Shown here one piece after another: positions 8,273 through 17,412 of a DNA stretch of 64,000 bases. Both the position numbers and the translations under genes were made by a program. The number at the start of each line of letters is the position of its first letter. Within the stretch, counting starts at the first letter, position 1. The notes under the pieces were generated by a model. That model saw nothing but the letters and a program-made list of their open reading frames with translations, was not told the origin of the DNA and did not search any database. The DNA comes from Vibrio sp. LaRot3. Lineage in GTDB: Bacteria; Pseudomonadota; Gammaproteobacteria; Enterobacterales; Vibrionaceae. The stretch spans positions 496,001-560,000 of the forward strand of contig NZ_JAPPTI010000001.1 of NCBI RefSeq assembly GCF_027587025.1. The letters run 5' to 3'.

Positions 8273-8702
8273 ATATTTGTTTGCTGCGAGCGGAATCCTC
8301 GCGACGATGTTATTCATGGCTGTTTACGTGGCTTATTTAGAAGGAATGACTTGCGAATATCAAGTGAGTTTCAAGTTCAAAAATAATGGCAGCAGTGTCG
8401 TTACTTGCTCTCGTGGTAGTGCGATTGAAATTAATACTAAGCGAGATAAGCAAGGTAATATTTTATCTCAATGGAAGGTGGTTGGTCGTCAACTAAGGCT
8501 GGGTAATCAGATAATTATGTTGGCCTATGACCGCTCGGAAATTCACTCGACTAAGGGCTATACCGACAAATCAAATGTCATTAAGTCCGGTTATCGGTTG
8601 TTTTTTTATCATGCTAAACAGCAGGGCGACCGATTTTATGTTTATGCAAAGTTCCCTCGTGTGCGAATGAGTATAGGCAGAATTAAAGGCAATTTTAAAT
8701 AG
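8259..8702 (+). CDS. Small membrane-anchored periplasmic partner of the ToxR-like regulator (VtrC / TcpH / FidL-like)
   Basis: 147 residues from ATG 8259, chosen because AGAAGG lies 8 bases upstream; an earlier in-frame ATG at 8208 would overlap the regulator by 65 bases and add a non-conserved tail. One N-terminal helix (~5-27) anchors a ~115-residue beta-rich periplasmic domain with two cysteines (GMTCEYQ and VVTCSRG), likely a disulfide. Size, topology, beta content and the overlap with the upstream regulator all match the second half of co-component systems such as VtrA/VtrC and TcpP/TcpH, and of MarT/FidL. These partners complete a lipocalin-like barrel with, or stabilise, the regulator. 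Sequence identity to any named member is not evident by eye, which fits their fast evolution. Confidence 0.75.
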   Translation: MKWARYLFAASGILATMLFMAVYVAYLEGMTCEYQVSFKFKNNGSSVVTCSRGSAIEINTKRDKQGNILSQWKVVGRQLRLGNQIIMLAYDRSEIHSTKGYTDKSNVIKSGYRLFFYHAKQQGDRFYVYAKFPRVRMSIGRIKGNFK

Positions 8703-8712
8703 CAGTATTACT

Positions 8713-11142
8713 ATGCAAAACACTTCGATGAAACAGCTTCGTGATATTCCATTCGTGATGGGTTCTATCTTCTCTATCGTGCTGGTGACTCTTCTATTTT
8801 TAAATAACCGAATCGCCTTTAGTACTTTTGAAGAGACGATTTTCAACGGAGTGATAGAAGAAAAGAAGCAGCATGTTGCCGGGCAAGTAAACATTGTGTC
8901 TCATGAAATTCGCTATCAAGTTGCAACTCAACGCAAGCAGATTGATGCGGCGCTGAAAGATGCAATCAATCTGGCGAGCGGTGTGGTGAATACTTACCTT
9001 GATCAAAAGTCCAATGCAGGGGCGGCACCGAAGTTGAGTGACGTGATAGCGCTACTTACCCCTTTACGCTTTTCTAATGAACAAGCGTACTTTTTTATGT
9101 TCAGCGGTGAAGATGAAACCATATTGATGCACCCTGACGTGCCGAGTGCGATTGGAAAAAGCATTAGAGAGTTTTCCCAATCGCCTTATATCCCGAACTG
9201 CGCTCAGCCGCAAAAGGTAGCGTGGAATTTTATGGGTAAGTCTAAGCTTGGCTACATCGTTTATGTCAAAGAGTTCGATGCCTATATCGGTATTGGTCGC
9301 AGCATCTCAGGGATCGAAAGCGAAGTAGAAAAAAGGGTTTCTGATTGGATCTCAGAGTATCGGTTTGATGAGACGGGCTACATTTTTATTGTCAGTGTTG
9401 AAGGGAAAATACTGGCTCATATAAACCCTGAAATGGTGGGCATTCCAGCTAGGTACATCGACTTGTTTTTAAATGCTATTGAGAACGCAGGAAAAGGGCA
9501 AAGTGCCTATGTCACCTATAATGCACCTTTTACTCCTGAGGGTCTTAAAAACAACTTAAAGACTTCATACGTTCAATTGTTACCTGAGTTTGGGTGGATC
9601 GTTGGTGGAGGCGTTTACTTAGATGAAGCGCAAAATATAGCCGAAAATCATACAAAAACGTTCACGCTTCTCAATCAATCGGTCAAAGAAGTGACTGGTA
9701 TTATCGCGGTGATCACTATTCTCATCTTGATCGCGATGTCATATCGAATGAGCCATTTCGTTCGCAGCCTGATTGAACGTTATCAGGAGGTGATTCACTC
9801 ACAAATCGAAGAGCTAAAACAAAGAGCGAACCAGTTAGACACTTTGGCTTATGTGGACAATAGAACTGGCTTAGCCAATCGCCGCGCCTTTGAACGAGAG
9901 TTTCAGCTATGGGTAGTGATGGGCGAGCAGCGTTTATATTTGGCCTTTTTGGATGTAGTCAAATTAAAACGAATCAATGATTTATATGGCTTTGATTGCG
10001 GAGATCAGGCATTGAATCATGTCGCGACACATTTACGTTCACTTGAGGCTAAAGGGGCCAGGGTGTATCGGTTTGCTGGGGATGAATTTGTATTGTTGGT
10101 GCCATGCGGGGCAGGGAACGAATGTGATGATATCATCAATCATATTCAGTCAACGATACCGAATGTTCTTAACTACAAAGGGCTAGACTTAGACATTAAG
10201 TTCAATGTTGGTGTTGCCAAGTACCCGAGTGATTCAAGCGATATGTTTGAGCTAATAAAGATGGCAGGTATCGCACTTTCAGATGTACGTAAACGCGATG
10301 ATCAGTGGATTGAGTTTTATAACGAACCCATTGGGCTACAAGTCGCGCGCGACCAAAGCTTAGAAAGCCAACTACCGTTGGCATTGGGACGCAACGAGAT
10401 TCAAGTGCACTTTCAAGAGCAGCGATGTTCTGTCAGCGGCCGACTGCATGGTTTTGAGGCGTTGTGTCGTTGGTATTCGTGTGAGTTTGGCGTGGTCTCT
10501 CCGATGGAGTTTATTTCTATCGCGGAGCGCAGCGCTCTGATTTATGAATTGGATATGCACGTAGCAGGCTTGGTCTGTGAGCAGTTGCCAATGTTGGACA
10601 CCGCATTGGGTCGACGTGACTTTTTTGTTTCAATCAATATGTCGCCTATCAGTATCGACCAAGCCGATTTTGTCGAGCGATTGAATGATATCGTGTTAGG
10701 GCATGGTGTTGATCCGGAAAGAGTCACCATTGAAGTCACAGAGAACATCTTCCTTGATAAAGACAGCGAGACTCTTTCCCGACTTAAATCGCTGATGTCT
10801 TATGGTTACAAACTTTCACTGGATGATTTTGGTACAGGGTATTGTTCTTTTGCCTATTTGGGTGAGTTACGGGTTGATGAGATTAAGATTGATCGTGCGT
10901 TTGTCACTGACATGTTTAACGACCCTCGCTCACAGAAGCTGATCGAATCTTTGATCAGTTTTGCTAAGGTCGACAATACGGTGATTGTTGCCGAAGGTGT
11001 TGAAACAGAAGAGCAAAAACTGGCACTTACTGAATTTGGTGTGGATGTTCAGCAAGGGTATTTATTTGCGAAACCGATGCCAATTGATGTATTGCTTCGC
11101 GTTTATGCTGAGCAAAATGAGGCGCAAGAATGCAACGTTTAA
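8713..11142 (+). CDS. Cache-sensor GGDEF-EAL protein (bifunctional or c-di-GMP phosphodiesterase)
   Basis: 809 residues. An N-terminal helix (~15-33) and a second at ~335-355 bracket a periplasmic double Cache domain (LSDVIALLTPLRFSNEQAYFF; ETGYIFIVSVEGKILAHINP). The GGDEF domain carries the variant AGDEF (residues 455-459) and no RxxD inhibition site. The EAL domain is complete: EAL at 582-584, SINMSP, IEVTEN, DDFGTGYCS, EIKIDRAFV, VAEGVETEEQ and QGYLFAKP. The protein therefore should hydrolyse c-di-GMP; AGDEF enzymes can retain cyclase activity, so a dual role is open. It starts 10 bases after the ToxR-partner gene with no good ribosome site and its stop overlaps the next cyclase gene, so it belongs to a four-gene operon. 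Confidence 0.92.
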   Translation: MQNTSMKQLRDIPFVMGSIFSIVLVTLLFLNNRIAFSTFEETIFNGVIEEKKQHVAGQVNIVSHEIRYQVATQRKQIDAALKDAINLASGVVNTYLDQKSNAGAAPKLSDVIALLTPLRFSNEQAYFFMFSGEDETILMHPDVPSAIGKSIREFSQSPYIPNCAQPQKVAWNFMGKSKLGYIVYVKEFDAYIGIGRSISGIESEVEKRVSDWISEYRFDETGYIFIVSVEGKILAHINPEMVGIPARYIDLFLNAIENAGKGQSAYVTYNAPFTPEGLKNNLKTSYVQLLPEFGWIVGGGVYLDEAQNIAENHTKTFTLLNQSVKEVTGIIAVITILILIAMSYRMSHFVRSLIERYQEVIHSQIEELKQRANQLDTLAYVDNRTGLANRRAFEREFQLWVVMGEQRLYLAFLDVVKLKRINDLYGFDCGDQALNHVATHLRSLEAKGARVYRFAGDEFVLLVPCGAGNECDDIINHIQSTIPNVLNYKGLDLDIKFNVGVAKYPSDSSDMFELIKMAGIALSDVRKRDDQWIEFYNEPIGLQVARDQSLESQLPLALGRNEIQVHFQEQRCSVSGRLHGFEALCRWYSCEFGVVSPMEFISIAERSALIYELDMHVAGLVCEQLPMLDTALGRRDFFVSINMSPISIDQADFVERLNDIVLGHGVDPERVTIEVTENIFLDKDSETLSRLKSLMSYGYKLSLDDFGTGYCSFAYLGELRVDEIKIDRAFVTDMFNDPRSQKLIESLISFAKVDNTVIVAEGVETEEQKLALTEFGVDVQQGYLFAKPMPIDVLLRVYAEQNEAQECNV

Positions 11143-12464
11143 TGAAGCAAAAGTTCATTCTGGCTCTCTCTTTTGTGGTACTCGCTGTTTTTACCGTAGT
11201 GACGATACGTTTTGATTTTTTAGATGAAATGAACGAGTTTCATTATGTCTCAAATCAGCTTCAAGAAGATATTAAAGCCAACGCGAAAGTTGCCATGTTG
11301 CTGTCGTTTATATTGAGCGATGCTGAGTTGTTCAAGCCTTCAAGTCAGCGAGGGCGGTTGGATGATGTACTTTTCAACAGCACAGGAGAATGGCAGGACA
11401 AGGAAGCGCTCTCGTTGGTTAATCATTTTGCTCAGCAAAATCCCATCTTTTTTGACGAGGATACGCCAGTTCGAATTCGACTTAGAAAGGGTAAGCAACT
11501 GCTATCGAACTCAAGTGAAGAGCTTAATCCAGAGGAGTATGAGCGAACCTTCCAATCCAGTTACTGCTTGCTGAAAAAGGTATGCCAGAAGTACACCGGA
11601 GCATACCCCGTCAAAGATGGTGTCGCTATTGGTCACCCATATTATGATCATAGCCAAGCGCGTTGGATCATTTCGTTACTTGCGCCAATCACCGCTAACG
11701 GTAAGGTGATTGGTGATGTCATTGTGGATACGGTTCTACCTGATGCGGTTTACGACGTTTCCTCCCACTCTCGCGCAAGTCATTTGATTAAGCTTGTACT
11801 GGGTAGTAAGCCCACGTGGCATTCGACAAAGCTTTCTTATACGCTCGACAACATCAAATCATTGGTGGTTTACAAAGATTTGGTGGAGCTTTGGTTAAGA
11901 TATGGCTTGCTAGTGCTGCTCAGTTCGAGCTTATTTATTGCGATAGCGATTTATGTGGCGAAAGTCGATAGAGTAAAAATGGTCGCTAGAACCGCACTGT
12001 ATGATCCTTTAACTCAAGTTTATAACCGTAAGGTTCTGGAGTCGGATGAACTGGCTCAAGAGTTGATTAGCCATAAACAATGTGCGCTATTTTGCGTCGA
12101 TGGTAACCGGATTAAGGCGATTAACGATGCTTACGGACATCATATTGGCGATCTTGCCATTCAAGCTATTGCGCACTCTTTGCAATCTGGTTTTCGTTCG
12201 TCTGATTTTGTTATTCGGATGGGGGGCGATGAGTTTATCGTGATTGCTCCAAGCTTTGGTCAACAAAGAATAAAATCCTTTGTACCTCATCTTAAAAATC
12301 ATATTCGTAGCCAAACGCCGGCAGAGCTCACCTTGCAGGATGAGTGGATATCTGCCTCGATTGGCGTCTCGACCTTTTCAGGGCGTGAAGAGTTACAAGC
12401 CGCCATAAAACTCGCGGATGAACGTTTGTATCAAGATAAACCCAACTATATCTCCGCGCTTTAG
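11130..12464 (+). CDS. Membrane diguanylate cyclase with periplasmic sensor
   Basis: 444 residues. Helix at ~8-28, a ~210-residue periplasmic sensor region, second helix ~250-272, then a GGDEF domain with intact GGDEF at 365-369 and the RxxD product-inhibition site RSSD at 356-359. FCVDGNRIKAINDAYGHHIGD holds the metal-binding Asp. It makes c-di-GMP from two GTP. The start at 11130 is chosen for GAGG seven bases upstream; this overlaps the GGDEF-EAL stop by 13 bases. A second ATG at 11142 (TAATG) is possible. Pairing a feedback-inhibited cyclase with an EAL enzyme in one operon suggests both arms of one c-di-GMP switch. Confidence 0.92.
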   Translation: MQRLMKQKFILALSFVVLAVFTVVTIRFDFLDEMNEFHYVSNQLQEDIKANAKVAMLLSFILSDAELFKPSSQRGRLDDVLFNSTGEWQDKEALSLVNHFAQQNPIFFDEDTPVRIRLRKGKQLLSNSSEELNPEEYERTFQSSYCLLKKVCQKYTGAYPVKDGVAIGHPYYDHSQARWIISLLAPITANGKVIGDVIVDTVLPDAVYDVSSHSRASHLIKLVLGSKPTWHSTKLSYTLDNIKSLVVYKDLVELWLRYGLLVLLSSSLFIAIAIYVAKVDRVKMVARTALYDPLTQVYNRKVLESDELAQELISHKQCALFCVDGNRIKAINDAYGHHIGDLAIQAIAHSLQSGFRSSDFVIRMGGDEFIVIAPSFGQQRIKSFVPHLKNHIRSQTPAELTLQDEWISASIGVSTFSGREELQAAIKLADERLYQDKPNYISAL

Positions 12465-12479
12465 TGCTCTGTTTAGTGG

Positions 12480-14858
12480 TTAGCGATTCGGATTCATCGC
12501 AACGACGGTTTTGTTTTCTTCAAGTCGTTCGATGATTCGATTACTTTGATGAACATTGACGGATAAGCGGTTAATCAACTTTTGGAATGACTCTATATCG
12601 GGAATATCGCCCGCAAGAACGGCCTGTTCAATAATGAGTGTTTGTTGAGCGAGATTATCGAGTTGTAGATTGAGTGCGATGCCTTTTACGCAGTGCAAGG
12701 TCTTATGTAATTGGTCGGCATCTTGCTCAGAATACGCATCAATCAGCTCATCGATGGCGAGCTCAAAGTCTGCGATTAGTGTACTGATAATGCTGTGGTA
12801 AGTATCGACATCTTGCTTGATGTCACTGAGCAGTTCACTCTTGGTTAGCTCTTCTTCAGTTAGGGGGAGGGCTGATGTTGGCGCTCGGTGTAGGGCGATA
12901 ACGTTGCTTGGTTCATTTGTGGTTGTCTCTATGCTTTGTTGAGATTGAATGCGATGAGCAAAGCTAATCAGAGCATCACAAAAACTTTCATGTTGCAGCG
13001 GCTTGGTCAGTACGTGATCGGCTCCGGCTTGAATAAAATCGTCATGGGCTTCTCTAAATACGTCGGCGGTATAGGCGAAGATTAACGTGTCTATATTAAG
13101 CTGCTGACGAATGAAACGCGTAGCTTCAACCCCGCTCATCTCGGGCATGTGGTTGTCCATTAAAATGAGGTCATATTGCTTGGCTTTGGCCATTTGAGTC
13201 GCGACCAATCCATTTTCTGCTATCTCTACACTGTGGCCTAATTTGGCGCAAAATCCTTTCGCCACGATGGCATTCACTCGGTTATCTTCTGCAAGCAAGA
13301 TATTGAGCGGTCTTGCTTGGTTTGGTGTAAACAGTGTTTCTTCATTTTCAATTGTTTGCTCACAAAGCCCTGTTTCAAGTGGTAAGGTGACGGTGAAGGT
13401 ACTGCCAAAGTCGATTTCGCTATCTAAAGTAATCGTACCGCCCATAAGGTGGGTAAGGCGCTCTACAATCGCAAGGCCTAAGCCACTACCACCAAACTCG
13501 CGGGTTGTTGAAGTATCCGCTTGTTCGAAGGATTTGAATATCGCACCATGTTTTTCTTCGGCAATACCTATTCCGGTATCTGAGACGGCTAGCTGCAACT
13601 GATGATTTGGCGCTGGCGTGAGTTTGGCGCTGATGGTCACCCCACCTTGATGAGTGAATTTCACCGCGTTGCCAGCTAGGTTAAACAGAATTTGACGCAG
13701 TCTCGCTCTATCTCCTTTAAAAAATCGATTGGGTTCTATCTGCTGATTAAATTCAAACTTGATGTGCTTTTCTTCTGCTAATGGTTGTATGGCACTCATG
13801 ACGGGCGCAATAACTTGATTAAGATAGAAATCGTCATTTTCTAAAGTGAGCTTGTTTTCTTCAATTTTGGAGAAATCCAAAATGTCGTTGATCACCGTGA
13901 GTAGGTGCTGTCCTGACTCTAAAATAATATTGGTGTTTTGCTTAGTCGCGGGCTCTTTGGTGTCCACGGCAATGATTTGCGCTAGCCCAAGTACTCCGTT
14001 CATAGGTGTGCGAAGCTCATGGCTCATGGTGGCTAAAAATTGCGATTTAGCTTTTGCGGCCTTGTGTGCTTTATCTGAAGCAAATTCCAACTCTTGATTT
14101 AGCTGATTGAGCAGACGATAACGTCGGTAGCCCAAATACATAAATAGCCCTAAACAAAGCATTATTGCTGTTGAAGCAAGTAGCCAAGTTAGGCTGAGGG
14201 CATTTTGACTCAGTTGGCGCAGTTGATTACGTGTGAGTTCGATAAAGGCTTTATGTTCTTCATTCAAAACCGTTTGGCTCAAGCTTTTTCTTCTGCTTTC
14301 AATAACTTGAAGCTGCTGAGAAAACTGACTAATTTGCGGGTGTTTGACATGATTACTGAGCTGGTTTTCTTGCATGAAAGAGACAAATTGCCAATTGATG
14401 CCTTGGTCGTTCGGGATGCCTTGTATTGCTTTATCAAAAAGAGAATTGAGGGAGATTTCTGCGTACTTTTTGGCAACTTGAATCCCAACCAATAGATCTA
14501 ACTTTGAGGTAATTTGCTTAAGTTGCTGGTGGTAATGAGACAGGGTAGAAAGCGTTTTGTCATGGTTGTGCCCAAGCTCAAACCAATGCGCTTTGGAAGC
14601 TTGTATTTTCAAGTTGAGCGAGCGTTTTTCAATCTCAACGATTTTTTGTGTTAATTGGAAGTGCTTGCGTGAATCATGGCTATCGTAATTTAAGATGTCG
14701 TCTCTGTGATTAAGTAAGTCATGGCTGATTTTATTGGCTTCCGCCTGATAGTTTTCAAGCAATCGACTGGAGTGGTAATTCAGCCCTGCAAGCGCAAGGG
14801 CGGCGACAATCATCACGATCATAAAAGCGGTAATAGGTAGAGACCTACTCATTTTCAA
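12480..14858 (-). CDS. Tripartite hybrid histidine kinase (HisKA-HATPase-REC-HPt)
   Basis: 792 residues. Helices at ~9-26 and ~222-244 enclose an all-helical periplasmic domain of ~195 residues. HisKA has His 280 in SHELRTPMNG; HATPase shows NLAGNAVKF, DTGIGI and GGSGLGLAI; the receiver has Asp 568 in LILMDNHMP; a C-terminal HPt has His 722 in TLHCVKG. This gives a complete His-Asp-His relay, and the final acceptor regulator is not encoded nearby. The start overlaps the end of the cytochrome c peroxidase gene by 14 bases, so the two are co-translated. That suggests the periplasmic domain watches a redox or peroxide-related state, which is inference only. The receiver is very like that of the hybrid kinase at 1280-3703. 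Confidence 0.9.
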   Translation of the reverse strand: MKMSRSLPITAFMIVMIVAALALAGLNYHSSRLLENYQAEANKISHDLLNHRDDILNYDSHDSRKHFQLTQKIVEIEKRSLNLKIQASKAHWFELGHNHDKTLSTLSHYHQQLKQITSKLDLLVGIQVAKKYAEISLNSLFDKAIQGIPNDQGINWQFVSFMQENQLSNHVKHPQISQFSQQLQVIESRRKSLSQTVLNEEHKAFIELTRNQLRQLSQNALSLTWLLASTAIMLCLGLFMYLGYRRYRLLNQLNQELEFASDKAHKAAKAKSQFLATMSHELRTPMNGVLGLAQIIAVDTKEPATKQNTNIILESGQHLLTVINDILDFSKIEENKLTLENDDFYLNQVIAPVMSAIQPLAEEKHIKFEFNQQIEPNRFFKGDRARLRQILFNLAGNAVKFTHQGGVTISAKLTPAPNHQLQLAVSDTGIGIAEEKHGAIFKSFEQADTSTTREFGGSGLGLAIVERLTHLMGGTITLDSEIDFGSTFTVTLPLETGLCEQTIENEETLFTPNQARPLNILLAEDNRVNAIVAKGFCAKLGHSVEIAENGLVATQMAKAKQYDLILMDNHMPEMSGVEATRFIRQQLNIDTLIFAYTADVFREAHDDFIQAGADHVLTKPLQHESFCDALISFAHRIQSQQSIETTTNEPSNVIALHRAPTSALPLTEEELTKSELLSDIKQDVDTYHSIISTLIADFELAIDELIDAYSEQDADQLHKTLHCVKGIALNLQLDNLAQQTLIIEQAVLAGDIPDIESFQKLINRLSVNVHQSNRIIERLEENKTVVAMNPNR

Positions 14859-15819
14859 ACTCCTGTAAGATTAGCGGTCTAGGCGCAGAGAGGGCGCTAA
14901 GAAAGGCTTCTATATCGCTAACGGTATTATCGTCCATAGTAATACCGAGTTGCCCTTGGGCCATGATTCGGATGGCGTCAGTGAGATTTTCGGTTCTGCC
15001 ATCATGGAAGTAAGGTGGGGTTTGGGCAACATTACGTAAACTGGCGACGCGAAAATAAAATTTATCTAATCCATCTTTAGTCACTAGGTGACGCCCTGTA
15101 TCTTCCGTTTCTAATTGTGGTGTGAAGTAACCGAATTTTTGGATCATATTGCCGCCGACATTTGTGCCTTGATGGCACTGCACGCAGCCGACTGTTTGGA
15201 AGGTTTCCCAACCGCGCTTAACTTGATCAGATATGGCGTATGGGTTGCCATTGAGGTATTGATCAAAAGGAGAACCTGGGGTTTGCAACGCTCGCATAAA
15301 CTCGGCCAACGCAAAGGCAATGTTCTCTTGGTTGATGTCAAAGTTTGGAATGGATTTAAAGATTGCTCTATAGCGAGTGGATTGTTTGATGTAGCGAATT
15401 ACATCATTCCAGTTCGAATCCATCTCAACAGGATTGGTGAGAGGGCCATTGATTTGCTCTTCTAAAGAGTTGGCTCTACCGTCCCAAAAAAAGCGGTAAT
15501 TTAAGCTAGTGTTGAATACCGTAATTGAATTGCGGATGCCCTGACCGTTTACGCCAGTAGAAACCGCTGTAGGCTCTGCCCCGTTGCTGCTAAGATCATG
15601 GCAACTCTCACAACTCACTGCTTGGTTTGACGATAAGTTTGGGTCTTTGAACAATACCCAACCAAGTTTCGCAATCTCACGATCAACGTCCACACTATTA
15701 GGGATGGGAAGCACTAACCCATAATCTAATATTATTTCTTCTTTGGTTGTCTGAGACTGAGCTTGTACCAAAGTGCTGAATAGTAGCAGCAAGCAAAGGC
15801 CTACAGTGCGTTGAATCAT
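14845..15819 (-). CDS. Periplasmic di-haem cytochrome c peroxidase
   Basis: 324 residues with a signal peptide (TVGLCLLLLFSTLVQA, cleavage near residue 20). Two haem c sites are present: CESCH at 70-74 (N-terminal, peroxidatic domain) and CVQCH at 212-216 (C-terminal, electron-transfer domain). NSITVFNTSLNYRFFWDGRA and TPPYFHDGRTENL are typical blocks of the bacterial CCP / MauG family. The usual reaction is reduction of hydrogen peroxide to water with electrons from small cytochromes. MauG-like proteins that oxidise other substrates share the fold, so the exact reaction is not certain. It is first in a two-gene unit with the hybrid kinase (14-base overlap) and is divergent from gabD. Confidence 0.88.
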   Translation of the reverse strand: MIQRTVGLCLLLLFSTLVQAQSQTTKEEIILDYGLVLPIPNSVDVDREIAKLGWVLFKDPNLSSNQAVSCESCHDLSSNGAEPTAVSTGVNGQGIRNSITVFNTSLNYRFFWDGRANSLEEQINGPLTNPVEMDSNWNDVIRYIKQSTRYRAIFKSIPNFDINQENIAFALAEFMRALQTPGSPFDQYLNGNPYAISDQVKRGWETFQTVGCVQCHQGTNVGGNMIQKFGYFTPQLETEDTGRHLVTKDGLDKFYFRVASLRNVAQTPPYFHDGRTENLTDAIRIMAQGQLGITMDDNTVSDIEAFLSALSAPRPLILQEFENE

Positions 15820-15925
15820 CTTATATTCGATTATATTGTGGATTCATATATATAATATTAGTTGCATATTTGGTGGGTTCAAATTTCGTTCTTGTGAAAA
15901 GCGTAGTTAAGTAAAGGTATCACTC

Positions 15926-17374
15926 ATGCAAAAACTCAGTGATTTAGGTTTGTTTAAGCAGCAATGCCTAGTTGATGGTCAATGGCTCGACAAACCAGAC
16001 GTTCAGGAAGTCTATAACCCTGTCGATTCAAGCATTTTAGGGAATGTACCAAACCTTGACTCGTCTGACATTGAGCGGGCAATAGCAAGTGCACAAAAGG
16101 CATTTGAGCTATGGCGAGAATGTTTAGCGGTTGAGCGCAGTAACATGTTGCGCAGATGGCATCAGTTAATTTTGCAACACAGTGATGATTTAGCCCGCAT
16201 TATTACGCTTGAACAAGGTAAGCCGTTAAAAGAAGCGCAAGGGGAGATAGCCTATGCTGCCTCTTTTGTCGCTTGGTATGCTGAGCAAGCGACCCGTATT
16301 AACGGCGAGATAGTGCCGAGTCATCTACCTAATTCTAAAATCTTGATTGAGAAGCAACCCGTTGGTGTTGTTGCGGCGATTACGCCTTGGAATTTTCCTG
16401 CTGCGATGATGACTCGTAAATGTGCACCAGCGATTGCTGCAGGCTGCAGTGTAATTGTAAAACCTTCGCCAGATACACCATTTACCGCTCTCGCACTTGC
16501 GGAGTTAGCACAGCGCGCCGGTTTTCCTAAAGGGTTATTGCAAGTTGTGTGTGGCGATGCGCCGGAAATTGGTCAACAGTTGTGCCTAAGTGACCAGATC
16601 ACCAAGCTGTCATTCACCGGTTCTACAAATGTAGGCAAGTTATTAATGGCTCAAAGCGCGGCAAACGTGAAGCGACTGTCACTAGAGCTTGGTGGGAATG
16701 CTCCGTTTATCGTTTTTGATGATGCGGATATTGAACAAGCGTTAGATGGTTTGATGATCGCTAAGTTTCGCAATAGTGGACAAACATGTGTAGCCGCCAA
16801 TCGAATTTTTGTCCAAAGCGGTATTTATCAGCTTTTTTCTGATGCGCTTGTTGCTAGGGTAGCCACGTTGCAAGTTGGGAGTGGGTTAGACAATTCTGAT
16901 ATTGCGCCGCTGATACACCTTGAAGCGGCGATTAAAGTGAAGCAACAAGTTGAAGATGCGTTAAAAAAAGGCGGTGAGTTACTTTCTGGCTCGATTCCGA
17001 GTGGTCAGAGTAATTTGTTGGCTCCAATAGTATTGGCGAATGCCAATGATGAGTGGCTGTGTAGCCAACAAGAAACGTTTGGCCCTATGGTGCCGTTGTA
17101 TCGCTTTGATACCGAGCAAGAGGTGATAGAACGCGCTAACGCGACAGAATCGGGGCTCGCAGCTTACGCCTATAGCCAAGATATTGCCCGCTGCCTGAGA
17201 TTAGCCAACCGTTTAGAGGCGGGTATGGTCGGGCTTAATCAAGGCTTATTGTCATCGGCCAGTGCGCCATTTGGTGGTGTGAAGCAATCAGGGCTTGGCC
17301 GTGAAGGGGCAGAGCAAGGCATCGAAGAATACCTAGAAACCAAATACGTGTTATTGGGCGGTAATGTGCTCTAG
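15926..17374 (+). CDS. gabD: NAD(P)-dependent succinate-semialdehyde dehydrogenase
   Basis: 482 residues, the usual length of GabD. It oxidises succinic semialdehyde to succinate in 4-aminobutyrate use. The aldehyde dehydrogenase motifs are intact: ITPWNFPAAMMTRK, FTGSTNVGK, LELGGNAPF (catalytic Glu) and NSGQTCVAANR with the nucleophile Cys 288; the C-terminal APFGGVKQSGLGREG is the oligomerisation block. The closest family is GabD/SSADH, though glutarate-semialdehyde use (DavD) cannot be excluded. AAGG lies about 9 bases before the ATG. No gabT or gabP lies beside it. It is divergent from the cytochrome c peroxidase gene. Confidence 0.9.
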   Translation: MQKLSDLGLFKQQCLVDGQWLDKPDVQEVYNPVDSSILGNVPNLDSSDIERAIASAQKAFELWRECLAVERSNMLRRWHQLILQHSDDLARIITLEQGKPLKEAQGEIAYAASFVAWYAEQATRINGEIVPSHLPNSKILIEKQPVGVVAAITPWNFPAAMMTRKCAPAIAAGCSVIVKPSPDTPFTALALAELAQRAGFPKGLLQVVCGDAPEIGQQLCLSDQITKLSFTGSTNVGKLLMAQSAANVKRLSLELGGNAPFIVFDDADIEQALDGLMIAKFRNSGQTCVAANRIFVQSGIYQLFSDALVARVATLQVGSGLDNSDIAPLIHLEAAIKVKQQVEDALKKGGELLSGSIPSGQSNLLAPIVLANANDEWLCSQQETFGPMVPLYRFDTEQEVIERANATESGLAAYAYSQDIARCLRLANRLEAGMVGLNQGLLSSASAPFGGVKQSGLGREGAEQGIEEYLETKYVLLGGNVL

Positions 17375-17412
17375 TCCGATTGACTGAATTTACGTGATGT
17401 TTTTCGGCTTGG

